Assembly: GCA_965203215.1 (NCBI GenBank)
Contig: CBDBBY010000001.1
Location: forward strand, 3,348,001-3,412,000
Origin: CBDBBY01 sp965203215
GTDB taxonomy: Bacteria; Pseudomonadota; Alphaproteobacteria; Rhodobacterales; Rhodobacteraceae
Direction of reading: 5' to 3'
Length of the DNA: 64,000 nt
Below the pieces are notes generated by a model. That model was not told the origin of the DNA, searched no databases, and saw only the letters and a program-made list of their open reading frames with translations. The position numbers and the translations under genes were made by a program. Of this stretch, positions 46,110 to 54,348 are shown piece after piece (positions within the stretch are counted from its first letter, which is position 1; each line of letters starts with the position of its first letter).

Positions 46110-46440
46110 GTGCTGTCTTTCCGTCGCCGAGCTTGGCGAAGGCCGGACGAAGGCAAACGGAAGAAGTGGATGGAGTGGGTCAAAGAGCAGCTGAACACCC
46201 AGCAGGTCGCTCTAGTCATTGTTGGTCTGAAGCCGTCGCGACCTATGTCGGCTAATATGAGGCAAACAAGGACTGTATGCGCTACAACCCCTACCGGAAA
46301 CGTGGATTGCTGGTCGAAAGCGGTCGCCAACGCATGACTCGCCGCCAAATGCTGCCTCGAAAACATGCGTAGGCATGACCCCCTGGATTGGAGGGTTTGT
46401 ATCATCGCAGCCGTCTACCCAGAAAAAATGGGATTCATCC
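46110..46440 (+). pseudogene. ISKra4-family transposase remnant
   Basis: Reads EGKRKKWMEWVKEQLNTQQV and ALVIVGLKPSR, then loses frame; TWIAGRKRSPTHDSPPNAAS follows in another frame, and the end is PWIGGF with a terminal CCCAGAAAAAATGGGATTCA. It covers the region before the C-terminal motif plus the right end. It lies between the two cassette copies. Confidence 0.6.
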
Positions 46441-46700
46441 TTTGTCAGGTTGAAGGTTGCATCCACTTGGTCAGTCAACGGATCATCGCCGCTGCCCGGA
46501 AATAGTCACGACGGATTATTCCTTGCAGTCTGCAAGTTCCGCGTTTGGCGTGATGGTTTCTTGGCGTTTGCCGCGTTCTGTCGACGTTCGCTGCAGCCGG
46601 CCGGTCTGTTGTTGTTGCCCTTCCCCGGCCACATGCGGAATTTTTGTGATCGGCAGTTGCGGAATCTGCAATGGGCAAATGATAAACAGGGAAATGGACC

Positions 46701-46904
46701 ATGAAGTTGCACATATTGGTGCATGAAGCAGAAGAAGGCGGATATTGGGCAGAGGTCCCCTCCATTCCAGGATGCGTAACTCAAGGCAACAGTCTTGAAG
46801 TATTTCTGGAAAATATGCGTGAGGCAGCTGTGGGTTGCCTCTCCGTCAATGTTCGGGGCGTTCCTATTTCGGATGCCGATCAGATCATAGAAATAACGGT
46901 TTGA
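46701..46904 (+). CDS. hicB: HicB-family antitoxin
   Basis: 67 residues (MKLHILVHEAEEGGYWAEVP then SIPGCVTQGNSLEVFLENMR). This is the HicB fold with the usual GCVTQG turn; it normally inactivates the HicA mRNA nuclease. The gene precedes hicA and overlaps it by 4 bp. It is short, without the C-terminal DNA-binding extension of longer HicB proteins, so it may not autoregulate. The partner toxin is frameshifted. Confidence 0.85.
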   Translation: MKLHILVHEAEEGGYWAEVPSIPGCVTQGNSLEVFLENMREAAVGCLSVNVRGVPISDADQIIEITV

Positions 46905-47109
46905 AGCCCGTCAGCGGGATACGGATATGCAAGTTTCTTGAATTCCATGGGATGCAGATGGCAAGGATGAGCGGCAGCCCCAGCAGTTTCATGAAGCAAG
47001 GTGCCATTGCCCGTGACTCTCTGTGCAGGCCCATGCGAATTCAGCCTTGAAACTTGGTCTGCAGGGACATCTAACGATGATCTTACGAATTGACGAGTTG
47101 GACCTGTGA
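46901..47109 (+). pseudogene. hicA: HicA mRNA interferase, frameshifted
   Basis: From TTG at 46901: MKPVSGIRICKFLEFHGMQM, then ARMSGSPSSFMKQGAIAR, after which the frame breaks. The C-terminal part (HANSALKLGLQGHLTMILRI, DELDL, stop at 47109) is in another frame. The total of 209 bp is not a multiple of three. The catalytic His region of HicA (GSHH) reads GSPS here, so the active site is also lost. Clear relic. Confidence 0.75.
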
Positions 47110-47376
47110 TTTTTGGCAGTCGCCGAGAACTCCCATTCGGCTATGTTGGCCTGATCGCGAACGATGACCCGTAATCTTCAATGTGCTGCTTGAGCCACGC
47201 GATAGCAGCAGCGGCTCTCCTTCCAAGCGAACTCGGTGAAACAGCCAATTGCTGACTGAATGCCAAGCATGGACGGTGCCAGTTCTCGCAGGACGTTATC
47301 GGCAGGCATGTTCCTGCCCGGCAGGCGATGTCCTAATGATCAAGCTCCCGAATTGCGAGTGAAGCCCGGTCGAGAC
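47110..47376. other. Intergenic stretch before cassette copy 2
   Basis: No credible frame was seen. From about 47334 on, the sequence belongs to the duplicated cassette. Confidence 0.35.
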
Positions 47377-48681
47377 TTATGCTTCGGGCCGGGTGCTCTG
47401 AGCAATTCGTTCGATATAATCCCGTAGGGACGGGATAGGACACACGAGCATATGTCCAGGTGCACGCTGAAGAACCCCGCGACGTATCATGTGATCGAGA
47501 AATTTCTCTGCGTTGAGTCCGTTAGGAATACTCTTTGATTCCTCGCCTGGCCGAGCAGCGGCCTGGATGTGGCCGAGCACTGCATCCCGAGGAGCTGCTT
47601 TACCGGTTCGCCGAAGCGTCTCTGCAAGCAGTTGCCAAGCGCCTGCTAGTGGCGCGTCGATTCTACGCTCATAATATTCCTCCCGCGCTAGGGCGGACGC
47701 ATTCAGTACGGCAATTCCAAAATCGCTATCGAGGTCTTCGAGTCGTCCTGGCTCTGCAGCCGCTAGCAATTGAGCAGCAAGACCCTGCAAGGAAACATGA
47801 AGGTGCTGAGGCCAGCCACAGCTTTCTTTCGCGAGGGCCTTCGCCCATCGGTGCATGATTTCTTCGTCACCGCGGATCCTGCATTCGGCAAGCATCAGGC
47901 GCACGATTTCCACCGCATCATCAAGGGGAAGTGCAGAGAGCGTGCGGTCGTGGCCGCGCGAAAATCGGGAAATGCCGTAATTCTGGAGCACGTCATCGGA
48001 GTGTGCGAGGCCTGCGAAAACGGGCAGGAAAGGCCCGCCGTGGCTTCCCTTGTGGAGTTTTGAAATAATCGGTCGTGCTAAGTTTGTGTCGAATCCTTCA
48101 ATGTCCTGCGCTTCATCAAGAACCAGAACGATGGAACGTTGCGACTTTGAAAACGCTTTAGACACGTTAGCAAGCGTGGGTTCGGCGGGGGAAGTGGCTG
48201 TATGAAGCCCAGATTCAGCCGTACCAGTGCCCGTTGCGACCCCTGGGATTCCACCGCTTAGCGACTTTATCGCACTGGAATGGCTCGTCACAGAACGACG
48301 AAATTGCATCGCCAGCGCTGGATCAAATGCCTCAGCCACATGAAGCGCCAGCGCTCTCTCATCGACATAATGCGACGCTTCCGTGTCAACCACCAGCGGT
48401 GCCTCGTGTCCTCCACCCCGCCAACGTTGCACAAGATGATGCAACAACGCGCTTTTGCCTGCGCCGGGCGCGCCTTGAAACAGGACGGATTCTCCTCCGG
48501 CTGGACGCCGGTGGCCCGTTTGGACCCGCTCGCGAATTCGGCGCAGCGCGCCCTCGACCAATGCTAATTCTTCGGTACGGCCGCCGAAATAGGGGCTTGC
48601 TTCTCGATCAGGAAGTTTGGAGAACCACCGAAGCGCATCCAAGTCGGGTGCTGCCGCGGTCTTCGCGGGTAAACGGGCCAT
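47377..48681 (-). CDS. AAA ATPase of duplicated cassette, copy 2
   Basis: 434 residues from the ATG at 48681, which corresponds to the start of copy 1; an open extension to 48786 has no counterpart in copy 1. Walker A GAPGAGKS and Walker B IVLVLDEAQDI are intact. Compared with copy 1 there is a two-residue insertion (TSPAEP) near residue 170 and scattered substitutions, but no frame damage. Both copies thus appear functional, which suggests selection on each. It is divergent from the small gene at 49212. Confidence 0.85.
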   Translation of the reverse strand: MARLPAKTAAAPDLDALRWFSKLPDREASPYFGGRTEELALVEGALRRIRERVQTGHRRPAGGESVLFQGAPGAGKSALLHHLVQRWRGGGHEAPLVVDTEASHYVDERALALHVAEAFDPALAMQFRRSVTSHSSAIKSLSGGIPGVATGTGTAESGLHTATSPAEPTLANVSKAFSKSQRSIVLVLDEAQDIEGFDTNLARPIISKLHKGSHGGPFLPVFAGLAHSDDVLQNYGISRFSRGHDRTLSALPLDDAVEIVRLMLAECRIRGDEEIMHRWAKALAKESCGWPQHLHVSLQGLAAQLLAAAEPGRLEDLDSDFGIAVLNASALAREEYYERRIDAPLAGAWQLLAETLRRTGKAAPRDAVLGHIQAAARPGEESKSIPNGLNAEKFLDHMIRRGVLQRAPGHMLVCPIPSLRDYIERIAQSTRPEA

Positions 48682-48901
48682 CGCATCCTTTCCGTCTTCA
48701 GCGCAAATGCAACACAGAGGGTCCCTTTTTTCAATCCGTTGAGAAAGTTTGAAGCGGTTGCACAGCCGCGCGAGGCAATCACCCAATGGTTGGTCAGGTC
48801 GCTGTTTTAACCAAGGGTGCGCCCCATATTCTTTGGATTGAAAAAGGCGAGATGCCGCTGATCGAAATCGAGCACCAACGCTTTGTCCGTTGTCGAATGT
48901 C

Positions 48902-48985
48902 GCATCGAAAACAGTTGTAGGGCGATTTCCTCAAATGGAGGCCTCGTCGCGCCGAGTTCTGACCAAAAGAATTGGAACGCACGCC
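48902..48985 (+). pseudogene. ISKra4-type transposase end inside cassette copy 2
   Basis: HRKQL-stop-GDFLKWRPRRAEF then CTGACCAAAAGAATTGGAAC and GCACGCCGG. It is the counterpart of 44083-44165, with an extra stop codon. Confidence 0.6.
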
Positions 48986-49211
48986 GGAAGTAATCAGAAA
49001 TTGATCCTGTCGTTGATTATCGTTACAGAACTGGCAAAGCGACGCGCATTGCACGCGGTACTTGGTGAGATCGGAGTGATTTTTTCGGCGACTGCTGACT
49101 GATGGTAAGCGACCCATATCGACGGCAAGTTTCCAGTGGGAAGCATAGACATTGATCGCGAGTGCAATGATGGGTTCTTGACTGTCCACAGGAAGAAAAG
49201 GAGGATGGATT

Positions 49212-49511
49212 ATGAATGCAAGGCAGAAGTTGGATCAAGTCGACGAGATCCTTGAATTTCTCAACGAAAAACGAATTCGCTGCACTTATACAGCGGTAGC
49301 CGAGGCCATCGGAACTGTTCCGATGTCGGTTAGTAGCTATCTCGGGAGAAGGCGCCCGAAAGCATCTTGGGTAGTAAGTATGAAAGACGGAACTCCGACT
49401 GGGTATAGCGAAAATGAACGACATCCTGACCTCTTAAGGACAGAAAAAATCATAGATTCGGGACTTGAGTTAATGAGGGCGCTTGATGAATGGAGATTGC
49501 GTCGAGGATAG
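49212..49511 (+). CDS. Small helical protein, possibly DNA-binding, copy 2
   Basis: 99 residues, close relative of 44395-44697, with a strong AAGGAGG ribosome site 7 nt before ATG. The N-terminal 37 residues are identical by eye. Differences cluster in the loop after AEAIGT (VPMSVSSYLGRRRPKA here; one residue shorter), exactly where a recognition helix would lie. This pattern suggests changed target specificity, not decay. Confidence 0.72.
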   Translation: MNARQKLDQVDEILEFLNEKRIRCTYTAVAEAIGTVPMSVSSYLGRRRPKASWVVSMKDGTPTGYSENERHPDLLRTEKIIDSGLELMRALDEWRLRRG

Positions 49512-49570
49512 ACCAACGGGATTTCAAATCTCTTCGATAACCTTTGGTGTACTGCATGTAAGCTTGATGA

Positions 49571-49684
49571 GGGGTGCGTTTCATGTTTCTTGGTCAAGCA
49601 ACAATTGCAGCCCTCGAGACGGCGAACCCAAGCGACGCGCGAGAGCGTGGGGCCGAATCAACCAAGAACCATGAAACGCGCCCC
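49571..49684. repeat. MITE copy C related to ISKra4 ends
   Basis: Starts GGGGTGCGTTTCATGTTTCT and ends CATGAAACGCGCCCC, a long inverted match. Inside as in copy B. About 114 bp. It carries the cleanest inverted ends of the four copies. Confidence 0.75.
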
Positions 49685-49731
49685 TGATCAGATCAGGAGT
49701 GTTTCTTGCCATTGGAATCGTTACATTGTCT

Positions 49732-51159
49732 TTATTGGCATCTGCTCTCGTACAGTTCTCTTGCCAAGTGCTGCGCACGGTTAAGTTCATCGCGAGATAG
49801 GCCACTCGCAACTTCCTCCCGGAACCGTTCTGCGTCCTTTCGCACAGGGTGGTCTTCTGCCGTTGATAGCGATGCGGCCAGGTTGAACCACATGTGTGCT
49901 TGCATCAAATCTTTGTCCACACCTTTACCATTTTTGTAGCTGAGTCCGAGATTGATCTGGCCATAAGGGTCACATTGCTCGGCGGAGAGCCGATACCACT
50001 TTATTGCCTCGGCATAGTCCTGCGGGGCACCTCGGCCCTGTGAATACATGTGCCCGAGGTTATGCTGGGCAGACGAGTCACCTTGCTCGGCGGAGAGCCG
50101 ATACCACTTTATTGCCTCGGCATAGTCCTGCGGAACGCCTTGGCCCTTGTCATACATGTACCCGAGATTATGCTGGGCAACCGAGCTACCTTGCTCGGCG
50201 GAGAGCCGATACCACTTTATTGCCTCGGCATAGTCCTGCGGAACGCCTTGGCCCTTGTCATACATGTACCCGAGATTGTTCTGGGCAACCGAGTTACCTT
50301 GCTCGGCGGAGAGCTGGTACCATCTTGCTGCCTCGGCATAGTCCTGCGGGGCACCTCGGCCCTGTGAATACATTTCTCCGAGCTCGGTCTGAGCGAATGA
50401 GTTGCCTTGCTCGGCGGCAAGTCGGAGCAATCTCTCTGCTTCAGCGTAATCCTGCGGAACGCCTTGGCCCTGTGAATACATGATCCCGAGCCAGTACTGT
50501 GCGCTTGAGTCGCCTTGCTCGGCGGGGAGCCGATATGTGAGACTGAACCAGGCATCTGAGTTGCCTTGCTCGGCGGCGAGCCGAAACCATCTCTTTGCCT
50601 CGGCGTCATTCCGCGGAACGCCTTCGCCCGTCAAATACATTTCTCCGAGCTCGGTCTGAGCGAATGAGTTGCCTTGCTCGGCGGCAAGTCGGAGCAATCT
50701 CTTTGCTTCGGCGTAGTCCTGCGGCACGCCTTGGCCATCACGATACAATAATCCGAGATTGTACTGGGCGATTGAGTTACCTTGTTCGGCGGCAAGTCGG
50801 AGCAATCTCTTTGCTTCGGCGTAGTCCTGCGGCACGCCTTGGCCATCACGATACAATAATCCGAGATTGTACTGGGCGGTTGAGTCGCCTTGCTCGGCGG
50901 CGAGCCGGAACCATCTCGCGGCCTCTTCGTAGTCCTGCGGAGCGTCTACGCCCCAACGATACATCTCTCCGAGACGGAATTGGGCAGCTGGGTTACCTTG
51001 CTCGGCGAATTTTTTCCACCCTTCGAGAACTGCTGAATAGTCGTCTGCATCATGCTGTTCCACTACGTCATTCTGCGATTGCGCCATTGCAGGAAAGCCA
51101 CCAAAGGCTGCAAGCAATGTCAGCAATATCTTAATGCAAAAGCTTCGAGCACTGGTCAT
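49732..51159 (-). CDS. Secreted Sel1-like repeat protein, copy 2 (expanded)
   Basis: 475 residues from ATG at 51159. The signal peptide (CIKILLTLLAAFGGFPAMAQ) is as in copy 1. Ten full Sel1 repeats and one shortened repeat (AEQGNSDAWFSLTYRLP) follow, then the conserved tail TAEDHPVRKDAERFREEVAS. Several repeats are near-identical in DNA at 108-bp spacing, which points to recent expansion. The periplasmic location and partner-binding scaffold suit a surface or envelope role; a link to the cytoplasmic ATPase is only by synteny. Confidence 0.85.
   Translation of the reverse strand: MTSARSFCIKILLTLLAAFGGFPAMAQSQNDVVEQHDADDYSAVLEGWKKFAEQGNPAAQFRLGEMYRWGVDAPQDYEEAARWFRLAAEQGDSTAQYNLGLLYRDGQGVPQDYAEAKRLLRLAAEQGNSIAQYNLGLLYRDGQGVPQDYAEAKRLLRLAAEQGNSFAQTELGEMYLTGEGVPRNDAEAKRWFRLAAEQGNSDAWFSLTYRLPAEQGDSSAQYWLGIMYSQGQGVPQDYAEAERLLRLAAEQGNSFAQTELGEMYSQGRGAPQDYAEAARWYQLSAEQGNSVAQNNLGYMYDKGQGVPQDYAEAIKWYRLSAEQGSSVAQHNLGYMYDKGQGVPQDYAEAIKWYRLSAEQGDSSAQHNLGHMYSQGRGAPQDYAEAIKWYRLSAEQCDPYGQINLGLSYKNGKGVDKDLMQAHMWFNLAASLSTAEDHPVRKDAERFREEVASGLSRDELNRAQHLARELYESRCQ
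49970..50960. repeat. Tandem 108-bp repeats coding Sel1 units
   Basis: Units at about 49976, 50084 and 50192 share CGGCGGAGAGCCGATACCAC and TTTATTGCCTCGGCATAGTC; units near 50680 and 50788 share GGCAAGTCGGAGCAATCTCT. They stay in frame (36 codons each). Confidence 0.8.
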
Positions 51160-51394
51160 CCGTGTTTCCTTAGTGTCCACTGCGAAAATCAGTCTGGTAA
51201 AGCTGTTGTGCATTGGACTTTTTCAATTGCCCGGCAAAGACGAGCGCGAATCCGTTTGATCTGAGTGAGCAGCGAAATGGCTCGCTTTAGCATTGGGCAG
51301 TACCACTCGCATAATGCAAATCAGTTTCAATCGGAAGGCAAACTGAAGTCACCACCACCCTCTGCATGAAAAGTTCCGGAACGCCAGTACAGTA

Positions 51395-51678
51395 ACTGGC
51401 CCGGCGAAGGGATGCCGCGCGGATGGAAGTGAATTCGATAGCGTCGAATTTCTCCATCATGAAATGACGGGAGTTCAGCGCGCTGCGCAGGAAAATAAAC
51501 TTTGTGCTGCTCGGATGTTTTTGAGACGCGCGGCACTGTTCATAGACTGATGCATCACCAGCAAAATGCGGCGTGTCGCCCAACAATCGGACGGCGCGGC
51601 CATATCCAGCGGCCCGGTATCTGGCGTGACCCACGGAGCTGTCAGGCTCCATTCCGTGATGTTGGTTTCAGGGACCAT
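51395..51678 (-). pseudogene. AbiEii-type toxin, 5' fragment
   Basis: From ATG at 51678, overlapping the AbiEi gene by 37 bp, the minus strand reads MVPETNITEWSLTAPWVTP, the usual start of a nucleotidyltransferase toxin of the AbiEii type (ITEW..APW). It then leaves the family: the expected GGTALHK and DIDL motifs are absent, and the frame soon ends. The remaining 200 bp to the cassette border show no known gene. Confidence 0.55.
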
Positions 51679-52499
51679 TGCTCGCCGACCTCAATCGGGC
51701 GGCGGACGATGATGCGCCAGCGCGAGTCGCGCTCCGGCGCGCCGTCCGAGGTCAATGCGTTCGCTTCGCCCGGATCAAGCTCGACCCATGGCGCATTGCC
51801 GTTCCGGAGACATCCCTCCAGGCCGGATGCGAGCTCCTCATGTCCCAACCGATCCAGAACGTAGCCGAGGCGCTGGACGACGGACCTTTCGAACTTCGGC
51901 GCCAACGCGTTCAGCTTGGCCGGCTGGATCTTGTCGGCGAGCTCATTGAGAACGCTCGCCGCGTGGTCGACGCCGCCGCTCGCATGGGGATAGCGCAGCA
52001 AGTCCAGCGCAGTCAGCGTCGGCGACGACACCAGCATCGAGCCCGTGTCGGTCTTCCGGCGCTCCAAGCCTTGTTCGACGCGCTCGACGTCCTTGCGGAA
52101 ATAGAATGCGAGCCTCGAACGTCCGGCCCGAATAGGCTTCCATTGCCTGTCGGTCACGATCTGGAACTCCATGACGGCTTGGTGCGCTGCATCATGAAGT
52201 TCCGCAGCTTTCAGCAGCGCCACATAGTATGGCCGTTCCGCCTCCTTCATCATGGCATCAATGTACCAGCTTGGCGGCGGCGCGCCCCACTTCAGGAACC
52301 GGACGGGCGTGATCACATAAAATCCCCGGCGCGGCGCGAAGATATGGCCCCGTTTTCTGAGGCGCGCGGCCGCGTCGAGAAACGCCCCGTGGCTGACCCC
52401 CAGAGCCTCCATCGCGTCTTCACGCCTGAAGAAGGTTTTTCCGGTCGAAGCCAGCTCTTCGACATAGGCCGCCAGAGTGGTGATGCGCTCAGGTGTCAT
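51642..52499 (-). CDS. AbiEi-type antitoxin / transcriptional regulator
   Basis: 285 residues (MTPERITTLAAYVEELASTG). The N-terminal winged helix (FFRREDAMEALGVSHGAFLD then AAARLRKRGHIFAPRRGFYV) and a C-terminal domain with TGSMLVSSPTLTALDLLRYP match AbiEi antitoxins of type IV toxin-antitoxin systems, which repress their promoter and counter the AbiEii enzyme. The reading frame is whole, but the toxin has been deleted. It could persist as a regulator or as an anti-addiction remnant. Confidence 0.85.
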   Translation of the reverse strand: MTPERITTLAAYVEELASTGKTFFRREDAMEALGVSHGAFLDAAARLRKRGHIFAPRRGFYVITPVRFLKWGAPPPSWYIDAMMKEAERPYYVALLKAAELHDAAHQAVMEFQIVTDRQWKPIRAGRSRLAFYFRKDVERVEQGLERRKTDTGSMLVSSPTLTALDLLRYPHASGGVDHAASVLNELADKIQPAKLNALAPKFERSVVQRLGYVLDRLGHEELASGLEGCLRNGNAPWVELDPGEANALTSDGAPERDSRWRIIVRRPIEVGEQWSLKPTSRNGA

Positions 52500-52629
52500 A
52501 TTGCCAAGTCCGCCTTTCCAGCCGGATTTGTATTATGATGCCCTTTCGGGAGCAAGTTCAATATGGCCAACTCCGCACATATCGCGGAGTTCGGCATATG
52601 TTTCCAAGCTCGGCACATGACAGGAACTG

Positions 52630-52760
52630 GCGGCGACCGGTTGTTCGCCGCGCTTCGGGAGCAGCATGCGGTCTGCGCGGACGTGGACTGCTTCGGCCTC
52701 GACGGTGCCAGCGTCAAGATGCATCCCGAAGGTGCCGAGGCTCAAAGACAAGGCTCGTTT
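52630..52760 (+). pseudogene. IS5-family transposase fragment
   Basis: Reads DRLFAALREQHAVCADVDCF, then GLDGASVKMHPEGAEAQR, parallel to LFAALREQEAVGEDAECFGL in the intact IS5 at 17799. Both borders are cut. Confidence 0.7.
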
Positions 52761-52776
52761 TGGCGATTTTGTGAAT

Positions 52777-53215
52777 TGTGAATTGGCGTGTAAAAGTGAC
52801 CCTCCCTTCGATTTGTGCTCAAATGCTCTTTCGATGATGCGGAATTGCGAGGCCGGGGATGCTGGGACTGGACAAGGTCAAGAAGATAGAGCGGGCTCAT
52901 TATCGGGACGGTCGTTCGATCAAGGGGATCAGCCGGGACATGTCGGTGTCTCGAACGACGGTTCGGAAGGTTTTGCGTTCGGGAGCGGCGGCGTTTTCGT
53001 ATAAGCGGAGGACGCAGCCGCGTCCGAAGATCGGTCCTTGGCAATCTGAGCTTGACGGGATTTTGCTGGAGAACTCGGCTCGTCCGAAGCGCGAGCGCTT
53101 GACGTTTATGCAGATCTTCGAGGATTTGCGGTCTCGGGGTTACGAGGGCGGCTACGACGCTGTGCGGCGTTATGCGGCGCGATGGCGGAAGGATCGGGAT
53201 CTTGGTTAGGTTTCC
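52777..53215 (+). mobile_element. IS21-family 5' part, truncated
   Basis: Left end TGTGAATTGGCGTGTAAAAG then a truncated istA. Right part of istA, istB and the right end are missing; 90 bp after the stop the hemH gene begins from the other side. Confidence 0.75.
52859..53209 (+). pseudogene. istA: Truncated IS21-family transposase IstA
   Basis: 116 residues (MLGLDKVKKIERAHYRDGRS) with the helix-turn-helix GISRDMSVSRTTVRKVLRSG and the region SRGYEGGYDAVRRYAARWRK. A full IstA has about 350-500 residues; the DDE catalytic domain is gone. It could at most bind IS21 ends. Confidence 0.8.
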
Positions 53216-53307
53216 GATGCGCATGTTCGATGAACTTTGAGCCCGGCGGTGTTTGAGTCCGCGTCAAAATGCGACCTCGCATCGGCGTCACGGTTGAGGA
53301 TCGTTCG

Positions 53308-54348
53308 CTACAGCCAGCCGCTCAGGTTTCGCTTGATGATCTCGAACAGCATGTCGATGTGCGCATCAGCCGCGTTCAGGCATGGAATGTAAGCGAATTT
53401 CTCCCCTCCGGTCTCCACGAACGCTTCCTTTATCTCTTCGTTGATTTCTTCAAGCGTCTCAATGCAGTCGGCCGAGAAGCCCGGCGCCATCACCGCAAGC
53501 CGCTTCACGCCCGATTCCGCGAGGCGGGCGACCTCCTCGACCGTGTAGGGCTGAAGCCATTCCTCGGGGCCGAAACGCGACTGAAACGTCGTCGTCAGCT
53601 TTTCGGCGTCCCAGCCGAGCTTGGCCAAAAGCAGCCGCGATGTCTTCTGGCAATGGCAATGGTAGGGGTCGCCCTCCGTCAAATAGCGTTTCGGCAGTCC
53701 ATGGTAGGATGCGACGAGGACTTCGGGCTCGAAGTCCAGCGACGAGTAGGCCGCTTCCACGCTTCGCGCCAGCGCATCGATGTACAGCGGGTCGTCGAAA
53801 TAAGGCTCCACGGTCCTGACTGCGGGCTGCCACTTCGTTCGCAGAAGCGAGCGGAACAACTGATCGTTCGCGCTAGCCGTCGTGGCCCCGGCGTAATGGG
53901 GGTACAGGGGGAAGAACAAAATCCTGTTGCACCCTTGCTCCACAAGAGCGGACACCCGCGACGGCGTGGACGGATTCCCGTAGCGCATGCAGTAGTCCAC
54001 GACCGCCTGCTCTCCGAATTCCTCCTCAATCCGCCGAGCAATAAGCCTCGTCTGCTCCTTCGTGATCGTCGCCAGCGGGCTCTCGTCCGCGTCATTGTTC
54101 CAGATGCCTTTGTAGGCTTTTCCGGACGAGAACGGCCGACGGGTCAGCACGATAAGCTGGAGTATCGGTTGCCATATCAGCGGCGAGTAGTCGATGACGC
54201 GCTTGTCGGACAGGAATTCCTTCAGATACCGGCGCATCGACCAGTAGTCGTAGTTGTCCGGCGTGCCGAGGTTGGCAAGCAGAATGCCCGTCTTGCCGAA
54301 TGCGACTTTCGGATGGCCTTCCGGCGCTGCTTCCGGGACTATTTTCAT
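53308..54348 (-). CDS. hemH: Ferrochelatase
   Basis: 346 residues. It inserts Fe2+ into protoporphyrin IX, the last step of haem synthesis, at the inner membrane. Seen: GILLANLGTPDNYD at the N-terminus, the family signature LVASYHGLPKRYL with the catalytic His (about 200-212), DPYHCHCQKTSRLL, and VMAPGFSADCIETLEEI near the end. Length is normal. The start overlaps the stop of the upstream methyltransferase gene by 4 bp. Core gene; the accessory block on its left ends 90 bp after its stop codon. Confidence 0.96.
   Translation of the reverse strand: MKIVPEAAPEGHPKVAFGKTGILLANLGTPDNYDYWSMRRYLKEFLSDKRVIDYSPLIWQPILQLIVLTRRPFSSGKAYKGIWNNDADESPLATITKEQTRLIARRIEEEFGEQAVVDYCMRYGNPSTPSRVSALVEQGCNRILFFPLYPHYAGATTASANDQLFRSLLRTKWQPAVRTVEPYFDDPLYIDALARSVEAAYSSLDFEPEVLVASYHGLPKRYLTEGDPYHCHCQKTSRLLLAKLGWDAEKLTTTFQSRFGPEEWLQPYTVEEVARLAESGVKRLAVMAPGFSADCIETLEEINEEIKEAFVETGGEKFAYIPCLNAADAHIDMLFEIIKRNLSGWL

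Larger units (their letters stand above)
47334..51392. repeat. Duplicated cassette, copy 2
   Basis: Same gene order and orientations as 42518-46090, about 0.5 kb longer because the Sel1 gene has more repeats. Copies are direct and about 1.2 kb apart. Confidence 0.85.

Noticed and set aside
49970..50960. Regular 108-bp repeats considered as a CRISPR or other non-coding array
   Set aside because: The period is 36 codons, the repeats stay in frame and encode Sel1 motifs; there are no unique spacers between short identical repeats.
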